Source: DATCDE01 sp038252405
Lineage (GTDB): Bacteria > Actinomycetota > Actinomycetes > Prado026
Assembly: GCA_038252405.1 (NCBI GenBank)
Contig: JBBSAJ010000062.1
Location: forward strand, 1 to 8,439
Direction of reading: 5' to 3'
DNA length: 8,439 nucleotides
Positions 1 through 5,777 of the stretch are shown piece after piece. Position 1 is the stretch's first letter; the number at the start of each line of letters is the position of its first letter. The notes under the pieces were generated by a model that saw only the letters and a list, made by a program, of their open reading frames with translations, had not been told where the DNA came from and ran no database searches. The position numbers and the translations under genes are program-made.

Positions 1-474
1 AAGGGCGTCACGCGACCCGTGGCCGTCACCTTCGCGTACGAGGGCGCCGCCAAGGACCCCTACGGCAACCTTCGGGTCGGGTTCGAGGGCTCGGCGACCA
101 TCAGCCGCAAGGACTTCGGCATCACCTGGAACGCGGCGCTCGAGACCGGCGACGTCCTGGTCAGCGACAAGATTGTGCTCGAGTTGGAGGTCTCCGCCAT
201 CGAGACCGCCGGGCCGGTGAGCGCGCCGCCACGAGGATCGGCTGGCTCGACTCCAAGCACTCGTTCTCGTTCGGGCACCACGACGACCGCGCCAACACCC
301 ACCACGGGCTGCTGCTGGTCAACAACGACGACCTGGTCCAGCCCGGCACCGGGTTCGAGACGCACCCGCACCGGGACATGGAGATCGTCACCTGGGTGCT
401 GCAGGGCTCGCTCGTGCACCAGGACTCCACCGATCACTCGGGGGTCATCTACCCGGGGCTGGCCCAGCGGATGA
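1..474 (+). CDS. YceI-family protein, C-terminal part, read through into the adjacent pirin sequence
   Basis: The reading frame is open from the first base and ends at TGA 472-474. Codons 1 to about 67 (bases 1-201) give the typical C-terminal half of a YceI lipocalin-like beta-barrel: KGVTRPVAVTF, DPYGNLRVGFEG, then SRKDFGITWNAALETG and a final strand ending VSAI. YceI proteins bind isoprenoid-type lipids, and this last strand normally ends the protein within a few residues. Here no stop follows. The frame continues about 90 codons into DNA that encodes pirin in another frame, giving a low-complexity Ser/Thr/Pro/Arg tail with no family resemblance. What is seen is the missing stop and the frame relation. 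A deletion that removed the YceI stop and the pirin start is inferred. The N-terminus lies outside the window, so the start and any signal peptide cannot be judged. The YceI assignment is secure; whether a tailed protein is made is unknown. Confidence 0.8.
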   Translation, partial: KGVTRPVAVTFAYEGAAKDPYGNLRVGFEGSATISRKDFGITWNAALETGDVLVSDKIVLELEVSAIETAGPVSAPPRGSAGSTPSTRSRSGTTTTAPTPTTGCCWSTTTTWSSPAPGSRRTRTGTWRSSPGCCRARSCTRTPPITRGSSTRGWPSG

Positions 475-807
475 GCGCCGGGTCCGGGATCCTGCACTCC
501 GAGAAGAACGACGCGCGGCGGCTGCGCGGCGGCGACACCCACAGAGGCCCGGTGCACTTCGTGCAGATGTGGGTGGTGCCGGACCGCGAGCGGCTCACGC
601 CCGGCTGCAGCCGGACAGTCCGTGCGGCTGCCCGACGCCCCGTTCCTGCACCTGTTCGTGCCCCGCGGCGGCGTCAAGCTCGAAGGAACCGGCGTCCTGT
701 CGCCGGGCGACGCGGTGCGCTTCACCGCGTCGGGCGGGCAGCAGGTCACCGCCGTCCAGCCCGCCGAGATCCTGGTCTGGGAGATGCACGCCGCGATCAG
801 CGCCTGA
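204..807 (+). pseudogene. Pirin-family protein, broken: start lost, internal deletion and frameshift
   Basis: Pirins are bicupin metal-binding proteins; some have quercetinase activity. The first part is read in the frame of base 204: RRAGERAATRIGWLDSKHSF, FGHH, the cupin metal motif THPHRDMEIVTW, SGVIYPGLAQRMSAG, GILHSEKN and FVQMWVVPDRERLTPG, ending near base 603. These include the His-x-His, later His and Glu that are iron ligands in characterised pirins. The second part is in the next frame (about 601-807): AAGQSVRLPDAPFLHLFVPR through GDAVRF and PAEILVWEMHA, stop TGA 805-807. Against ordinary bacterial pirins of roughly 230-250 residues, the stretch between TPG and AAGQSVRL is missing about 40-50 residues (my estimate from family memory), and the two halves are out of frame. 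No ATG, GTG or SD precedes the N-terminal part; it emerges directly from the YceI frame. Two separate lesions make this a confident pseudogene unless the assembly is wrong. Confidence 0.8.
601..614. repeat. Perfect 14-bp palindrome at the pirin breakpoint
   Basis: CCGGCTGCAGCCGG equals its own reverse complement. It sits exactly where the pirin reading changes frame and where the inter-cupin residues are missing. It could be the scar of a deletion between short repeats or the product of a fold-back event. It lies inside former coding DNA, so a regulatory role is unlikely. Confidence 0.6.
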
Positions 808-841
808 CCCGACCGATCACCAGCCCAGGGAAGAGACGACC

Positions 842-1441
842 GTGACCACCCGCAAGGCCGCCACCACCCGAGTCCCCGTCCACCCGCTGCTCGCCGAACG
901 GTGAAGCCCGCGCGGCTTCGACGCCCAGCACGAGGTCGGACGGGACCAGCTCACCGCGCTGCTGGAGGCGGCCCGCTGGGCGCCCTCGGCCAACAACAGC
1001 CAGCCGTGGCGGTTCGTGGTGACCCGTCGCGGCTCGGCCGAGTTCGACCGGCTGGCCGACCTGCTCGCACCCGGGAACCGGGTCTGGGCGGCAAGCGCCG
1101 GCGCGCTGGTCCTGGTCGCCGCGCAGACGCTCGACGACACCGGACGGCCGCTGCGGTTCGCGCTGTACGACACCGGTCAGGCGGTGGCCCACCTGGTCAC
1201 CCAGGCACAGGCCGAGGGACTGGCCACCCACCAGATGGGCGGCTTCGACGCTGTCGGCGCGACCGATCAGATGGGGCTGGGAGCCGACCTGACCCCGGTC
1301 GTCGTCGTGGCCGTGGGCCGTGTCGACGACGCGGCCGACCTGGACGAGCCGCTGGCAACCCGGGAGCGGGCGCCGCGCAGCCGTCGTCCCCTCGACGAGC
1401 TGGTGCTGCCTTTGGACACCGCGGTCCGGAAGATCGCCTGA
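842..1441 (+). pseudogene. Nitroreductase-family protein interrupted by an in-frame TGA
   Basis: The gene starts at GTG 842 with an AGGGAAGAG ribosome binding site (about 827-835) and ends at TGA 1439-1441, with room for about 199 codons. The frame reads MTTRKAATTRVPVHPLLAER, stop at 902-904, then SPRGFDAQHEVGRDQLTALL, EAARWAPSANNSQPWRFVV, and so on to VRKIA. Relatives of this FMN-dependent nitroreductase-like group carry HPLLAERWSPR, so the stop replaces the conserved Trp; TGG to TGA is a one-base change. Everything after the stop stays in one frame and looks conserved, including APSANNSQPWRF, LYDTGQAVAHLVTQAQAEGL, HQMGGFDA and LTPVVVVAVG. The only obvious in-frame restart, GTG GTG at 1016, would drop the N-terminal flavin-binding segment. 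The product would probably be a small soluble flavin oxidoreductase of unknown substrate. Alternatives are a sequencing error at base 904 or stop readthrough. It follows pirin by 34 bases, probably formerly in one transcript. Confidence 0.75.
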
Positions 1442-1508
1442 CGGGGAATGCCCGACCAGCCCCGGGCGCTGACCCAAGGGGTTCGCGACCGAAGGAGGCG
1501 GCAGGGCC

Positions 1509-1694
1509 ATGACGGGGACCGCTGGACGTGGCGTCCCTACCCCCCAGTGCCCGCTGCGGCCTGGGGATCCCTGCACGCTGTGCCAGGTCGACGTCTCCGG
1601 CCCGCACGACTGCCCGCTGGTGTACCTCGCGATGTCCGACCCGGACCTGCGCAGGCAGCTGCGCCCGGACCGTCGGGCGACTCAGGACGACTGA
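1509..1694 (+). CDS. Small cysteine-rich protein, DUF6767-like
   Basis: A 61-residue protein starts at ATG 1509 behind a very good ribosome binding site, AAGGAGG at 1492-1498 (10-nt spacing), and stops at TGA 1692-1694. The core is PQCPLRPGDPCTLCQVDVSG followed by PHDCPLVYLAMSDPDLRRQL. Four cysteines, at about residues 14, 22, 25 and 34, are arranged C-x7-C-x2-C-x8-C and could hold a metal ion, although no metal site is proven. The pattern resembles small actinobacterial proteins annotated as DUF6767; that naming is from memory. There is no signal peptide or membrane segment, so it is probably cytosolic. The C-terminal tail is charged and variable. It lies 67 nt after the broken nitroreductase and its last 13 bases overlap the end of hutI on the other strand, so the two mRNAs would be complementary at their 3' ends. 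Function unknown. Confidence 0.75.
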   Translation: MTGTAGRGVPTPQCPLRPGDPCTLCQVDVSGPHDCPLVYLAMSDPDLRRQLRPDRRATQDD

Positions 1695-2866
1695 GGCCCA
1701 TCCAGCTGCAGCGGGTGCGCCAGCGGCACCCCCGGGCGATAGGCCAGGTGGCTGTGCGAAGGCGCGTCCAGGACGACGAGGTGGGCCCGCGCACCCACCG
1801 CGAGGTGACCGAGGTCGGGACGGCGCAGCGCGTTGGCACCGCCGGCCGTGGCCGCCCAGACGGCCTCCTCCGTGGTCATCCGCATCTCCCGCACCGCGAG
1901 CGCAACGCACAAGGCCATGGACGACGTGTAGGAGCTGCCCGGGTTGCAGTCGGTGGCCAACGCCACGGTGACCCCCGCGCCGAGCAGCCGTCGGGCGTCC
2001 GGGTACGGCGAGCGGGTGGAGAACTCCGCCCCCGGCAGCAGCGTGGCCACGGTGGTTCCGCCGGCCAGGGCCTCGACGTCCGTGTCGGACAGGTGCGTGC
2101 AGTGGTCCGCGCTGGCCGCGCCGAGCTCGACGGCCAGCTGGACGCCGGGGCCCTCGCCGAGCTGGTTCGCGTGCACCCGCAGCTCAAGCCCGGCCGCGCG
2201 GCCGGCTTCGAGGACGGTGCGGGCAGCGGGGCCGTCGAACGCGTGGGGCGAGCCTGGCTCGCAGAAGACGTCGACCCAGCGGGCGTACGGCGCGCAGGCC
2301 GCCAGCATCGGTCCGGTCACCAGTGCGACGTACTCGTCGGTACGGCCGGCGTACTCGGCGGGGACGACGTGCGCCCCCAGGAAAGTGGTCTCCTCGGTGA
2401 CCTCGCGGGCCAGCCGCAGCGCACGCACCTCGTCCTCGACGGTCAGGCCATAGCCGCTCTTGACCTCCACGGTCGTGGTGCCCTGGGCCCTCAGCTCGGC
2501 CATCAACGCGCGCAGTCGGGTCCGCAGCTCGTCGTCCGTGGCCGCTCGGGTGGCGGCGACCGTAGCGGCGATGCCACCCCCGTCGTAGGGCCGTCCAGCC
2601 ATCCGGGCCGCGAACTCCGCGGAGCGGTCCCCCGCGAAGACCAGGTGCGTGTGCGAGTCCACGAACCCGGGGAGCACCGTCCGGTCGCCCAGGTGGATCC
2701 GCTCGTCGGCGTCCGGCGCCTGCTCCGACGGGCCGACCCACGCCACCCGGCCACCCGTCACCACGAGTGCGGCATCGGCAAGCAGGCCGAGCGGCGCGGG
2801 GCCCCACGAGGCGTCGTTGGTGACCAGCTCCCCGATGCCGGTGACCAGGGTGCTCGGCCCGGTCAC
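1682..2866 (-). CDS. hutI: Imidazolonepropionase
   Basis: HutI hydrolyses 4-imidazolone-5-propionate to N-formimino-L-glutamate, the third step of histidine degradation, in the cytosol. It is an amidohydrolase-superfamily metalloenzyme. The 394-residue length is normal. Visible landmarks are VLPGFVDSHTHLVFAGDRS (metal ligands His72 and His74), EVKSGYGLT, LGAHVVPAEY (His166), VHANQLGEGPG (His232), ADHCTHL (His255) and VALATDCNPGSS (Asp306). The start is taken as GTG 2866. It overlaps the kynU stop by four bases (GTGA) and has AGGGGAG a few bases upstream; an in-frame extension upstream lies inside kynU and looks non-native. It is the last gene of the operon, translationally coupled to kynU. 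The stop TGA (1684-1682) lies inside the end of the convergent small gene, and no U-tract terminator is visible between them. No damage is seen. Confidence 0.95.
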   Translation of the reverse strand: MTGPSTLVTGIGELVTNDASWGPAPLGLLADAALVVTGGRVAWVGPSEQAPDADERIHLGDRTVLPGFVDSHTHLVFAGDRSAEFAARMAGRPYDGGGIAATVAATRAATDDELRTRLRALMAELRAQGTTTVEVKSGYGLTVEDEVRALRLAREVTEETTFLGAHVVPAEYAGRTDEYVALVTGPMLAACAPYARWVDVFCEPGSPHAFDGPAARTVLEAGRAAGLELRVHANQLGEGPGVQLAVELGAASADHCTHLSDTDVEALAGGTTVATLLPGAEFSTRSPYPDARRLLGAGVTVALATDCNPGSSYTSSMALCVALAVREMRMTTEEAVWAATAGGANALRRPDLGHLAVGARAHLVVLDAPSHSHLAYRPGVPLAHPLQLDGPQSS

Positions 2867-4104
2867 GACGTGCTCCCCTGCCGGCTGGCGAGGACGTCGC
2901 GCAGCACGCTGAGGCCGAGGTGGACCTCCACGAAGCTGGTGCTCAGCGGGGCCAGCCCGATGCGGATCCCGTCCGGCTGCCGGTAGTCCGGGATCACCCC
3001 GCGCCGCCATAGCTCGTCGAGCACGTCCCGGAACCCCGGCCGCCGTAGTGTGACGTGGCCGCCGCGTCGGGTGCTGTCCCGCGGCGAGGCCACTTCGACG
3101 CCGAGCTCGAGCAGCCAGGCGTCGGTCAGCTCAAGCGCGAACTCGGTCAGCCGCACCGACTTCGCCCGCACCGACGGCAGTCCGGCCTGTTCGTACATCT
3201 CGAGGCTGGCCAACAGCGGGAGCATCCCCAGGATCGGTGGTGTACCGCTGAGCAGCTGGCGGGAGCCCGCCGCGGGCTGGTAGCCAGGGCCCATGGCGAA
3301 CGGGTCGCGGTGACCGATCCAGCCCCAGATCGGCTGCTGGACGGCGTCGTGCAGGTCCCGGCGCACATAGCCGAACGCGGGCGACCCGGGGCCCCCGTTG
3401 AGGTACTTGTAGGTGCAGCCGACCGCGAGGTCGACCCCCCACTCGTCGAGGGCGAGCTCGACCGAGCCGACCGAGTGGCTGAGGTCCCACAGGGCCAGCG
3501 CCCCCGCACCGTGGGCGATCGCGGTGATGGCCGGGGCGTCCGCGATCCAGGCCGATCGGTAGGCGACCTGGCTGAAGCACACCAGCGCGGTGTCCGGACC
3601 CACGACCGCCGCCACCTGCTCAGGGGTGACACCGGAGGCCGGGTCGGTCTGGATCCAGCGCAGCACCAGCCCCCGCTCGGCGGCGATGCCCTCGAGCACG
3701 TAACGGTCGGTCGGGAAGCTGTCCGTGTCGACGACGATCTCGCGCCGCCCAGGCCGGGCGTCGACCGCCGCCCTGGCCAGCTTGTAGAGCATCACCGACG
3801 TGGAGTCTGAGACCACGACCTGTCCCGGGCCCGCACCGAGCGTCGCGGCGCCGAGCCGGTCACCGACGACCAGCGGCCAGTCCATCCACCCGTCGGTCCA
3901 GCCGCGGATCAGCCGGTCCGCCCACTCCTGCCGGACGAACCGCTCGATGTGCTCGGCTGTCAGGTCGGTCGGGCGGCCCAGCGAGTTGCCGTCGAGGTAG
4001 GCGACCACGTCGGTGCCTTCGGGGGTGAGGAACCGGTCCCGGAACGCCGCCAACGGGTCGGCAGCGTCCAGGTCCTCGGCCTTGCGCAACAGCTCGTCGG
4101 GCAC
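2863..4104 (-). CDS. kynU: Kynureninase, embedded in the hut operon
   Basis: Kynureninase cleaves L-kynurenine to anthranilate and L-alanine with PLP in tryptophan catabolism. The 413-residue protein is of normal length. Family landmarks are VAYLDGNSLGR (about 34-44), DSTSVMLYKL (100-109, phosphate side), DTDSFPTDRYV (126-135), LWDLSHSVG with Asp207 for the pyridine nitrogen, GCTYKYLNGGPG with Lys233 as the PLP-binding lysine, LLSGTPPILGM (the bacterial version of the substrate-pocket loop) and RRGGHVTL with the carboxylate-binding Arg. All look intact, so this is a genuine kynureninase rather than a diverged aminotransferase. The start is GTG 4104 with AGGAGGGG placed on the hutU stop codon, 9 nt after hutU; the stop overlaps hutI. 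No kynA (tryptophan dioxygenase) or formamidase is nearby. The location between hutU and hutI is unexpected and implies co-expression with histidine degradation. Confidence 0.95.
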   Translation of the reverse strand: MPDELLRKAEDLDAADPLAAFRDRFLTPEGTDVVAYLDGNSLGRPTDLTAEHIERFVRQEWADRLIRGWTDGWMDWPLVVGDRLGAATLGAGPGQVVVSDSTSVMLYKLARAAVDARPGRREIVVDTDSFPTDRYVLEGIAAERGLVLRWIQTDPASGVTPEQVAAVVGPDTALVCFSQVAYRSAWIADAPAITAIAHGAGALALWDLSHSVGSVELALDEWGVDLAVGCTYKYLNGGPGSPAFGYVRRDLHDAVQQPIWGWIGHRDPFAMGPGYQPAAGSRQLLSGTPPILGMLPLLASLEMYEQAGLPSVRAKSVRLTEFALELTDAWLLELGVEVASPRDSTRRGGHVTLRRPGFRDVLDELWRRGVIPDYRQPDGIRIGLAPLSTSFVEVHLGLSVLRDVLASRQGSTS

Positions 4105-4113
4105 GGACCCCTC

Positions 4114-5766
4114 CTACTCGGCCATCGGGATGCGGACCCCGCGGGTGGCCGCGACCTGCTCGGCGACCTCGTAGCCCGCGTCGACGTGCCGGATCACACC
4201 CATCGCCGGATCGTTGCGCAGCACCCGCTCCAGCTTGAGCGCCGCCAGGTCGGTCCCGTCCGCGACGGTGACCTGCCCGGCGTGGATGGAGCGCCCGATG
4301 CCGACCCCGCCGCCGTGGTGGATCGAGACCCAGGTCGCCCCCGATGCGGTGTTCACCAAAGCGTTGAGCAGCGGCCAGTCCGCGATCGCGTCCGAGCCAT
4401 CGGCCATCGCCTCGGTCTCCCGGTACGGCGAGGCCACCGAGCCGCTGTCGAGGTGGTCGCGGCCGATGACGATCGGGGCGCTGACCTCGCCGGAGGCGAC
4501 CAGCTCGTTGAACCGCAGCCCGGCGACGTCCCGCTCGCCGTAGCCCAGCCAGCAGATCCTGGCGGGCAGCCCCTGGAAGGCCACCTTGTCCTGCGCCGCC
4601 CGGATCCAGCGCTGCAGGTGGTCGTTGTCCGGGAACAGGTCGAGCACGGCCTTGTCGGTCGCCGCGATGTCGCGCGGGTCGCCGCTGAGCGCGGCCCAGC
4701 GGAACGGGCCCTTGCCCTCGCAGAACAACGGACGGATGTAGGCGGGCACGAAACCAGGGAACTCGAACGCCCGCTGGTAGCCGCCGAGCCGGGCCTCGTC
4801 GCGGATCGAGTTGCCGTAGTCGAAGACCTCCGCGCCGGCGTCCATGAAGCCGACCATGGCCTCGACGTGCTTGGCCATCGAGGCGCGAGCCCGGTCGGTG
4901 AACTCCTCGGGCTTGCTCTCGGCATACTCGTGCCACTCCTCGACGCTGACCCCCTCGGGCAGGTAGCTCAGCGGGTCGTGCGCAGAGGTCTGGTCGGTGA
5001 CGACGTCGACGTCGACGCCGCGCCGAAGCAGCTCGGGCAGCACGGTCGCGCAGTTGCCCACCAGCCCGACCGACAGCGCCCTCCCGGCCTCCTTGGCGGT
5101 CTGACAACGCGCGATGGCGTCGTCCAGGTCGACGGTGTACTCGTCCAGGTAGCGCTGGTCGACGCGACGGCTCAGCCGGGACTCGTCGACGTCGACGACC
5201 AGGCACACGCCCCCGTTGAGGGTGACCGCGAGCGGCTGCGCCCCGCCCATGCCGCCGCACCCGCCGGTGACGGTGAGTGTGCCGGACATGGTGCCGTTGA
5301 ACAGCTTGGCGGCCACCGCGGCGAAGGTCTCGTAGGTGCCCTGCAGGATGCCCTGGCTGCCGATGTAGATCCAAGAGCCCGCGGTCATCTGCCCGTACAT
5401 GGTCAGCCCGAGGTGCTCCAGCCGGCGGAACTCCGGCCAGGTGGCCCAGTCGCCGACCAGGTTCGAGTTGGCGATGAGCACCCGCGGCGCCCACTCGTGG
5501 GTCTGCATGACGCCCACCGGCCGGCCGGACTGCACGAGCATCGTCTCGTCGTCCTTCAGCGTGGTCAGGGTGCGCACGATCGTGTCGAAGCTGCGCCAGT
5601 CACGCGCCGCGCGACCGGTGCCCCCGTACACCACCAGGTCGTCGGGGCGTTCGGCCACCTCGGGGTCGAGGTTGTTCTGCAGCATCCGCAGTGCGGCCTC
5701 GGTCTGCCAGCTCTGCGCGGTCAACGTGGTGCCGCGAGGGGCGCGCACCGGACGGGCACCTTCCAT
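4114..5766 (-). CDS. hutU: Urocanate hydratase (urocanase)
   Basis: Urocanase converts urocanate to 4-imidazolone-5-propionate using tightly bound NAD+ as an electrophilic cofactor, the second step of histidine degradation, in the cytosol. The 550-residue protein has the normal length. Clear landmarks are LQNNLDPEVAERPDDLVVYG near the N-terminus, the Gly-rich NAD-binding segment TVTGGCGGMGGAQPLAVTLN (about 166-185), PLFCEGKGPFRWAALSGDP (346-364) and the urocanase signature FQGLPARICWLGYGER (397-412) containing the active-site Cys405. The ATG at 5766 is 11 nt beyond the hutH stop, with GAGAGGAA overlapping that stop as ribosome binding site; longer in-frame versions run into hutH and lack family resemblance. 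The TAG stop (4116-4114) forms part of the kynU ribosome binding site. The gene is intact. Confidence 0.97.
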   Translation of the reverse strand: MEGARPVRAPRGTTLTAQSWQTEAALRMLQNNLDPEVAERPDDLVVYGGTGRAARDWRSFDTIVRTLTTLKDDETMLVQSGRPVGVMQTHEWAPRVLIANSNLVGDWATWPEFRRLEHLGLTMYGQMTAGSWIYIGSQGILQGTYETFAAVAAKLFNGTMSGTLTVTGGCGGMGGAQPLAVTLNGGVCLVVDVDESRLSRRVDQRYLDEYTVDLDDAIARCQTAKEAGRALSVGLVGNCATVLPELLRRGVDVDVVTDQTSAHDPLSYLPEGVSVEEWHEYAESKPEEFTDRARASMAKHVEAMVGFMDAGAEVFDYGNSIRDEARLGGYQRAFEFPGFVPAYIRPLFCEGKGPFRWAALSGDPRDIAATDKAVLDLFPDNDHLQRWIRAAQDKVAFQGLPARICWLGYGERDVAGLRFNELVASGEVSAPIVIGRDHLDSGSVASPYRETEAMADGSDAIADWPLLNALVNTASGATWVSIHHGGGVGIGRSIHAGQVTVADGTDLAALKLERVLRNDPAMGVIRHVDAGYEVAEQVAATRGVRIPMAE

Positions 5767-5777
5767 GGTCGTTCCTC

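Noticed and set aside
60..749. A minus-strand 229-codon frame opposite YceI and pirin
   Set aside because: The plus strand carries clear YceI and pirin homology; the minus frame is low-complexity antisense shadow.
231..807. Programmed ribosomal frameshifting joining YceI and pirin or the two pirin halves
   Set aside because: There is no slippery heptamer at either junction, and at the second one family residues are missing, which frameshifting cannot explain.
902..904. TGA as a selenocysteine codon
   Set aside because: The aligned residue in relatives is Trp, not Cys, and no selenocysteine-insertion-like hairpin is apparent just downstream.
1448..2986. A 512-codon + strand open frame spanning the small Cys-rich gene and the antisense of hutI
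   Set aside because: It covers two well-supported genes in other frames, is Arg/Gly/Pro rich and resembles no family.
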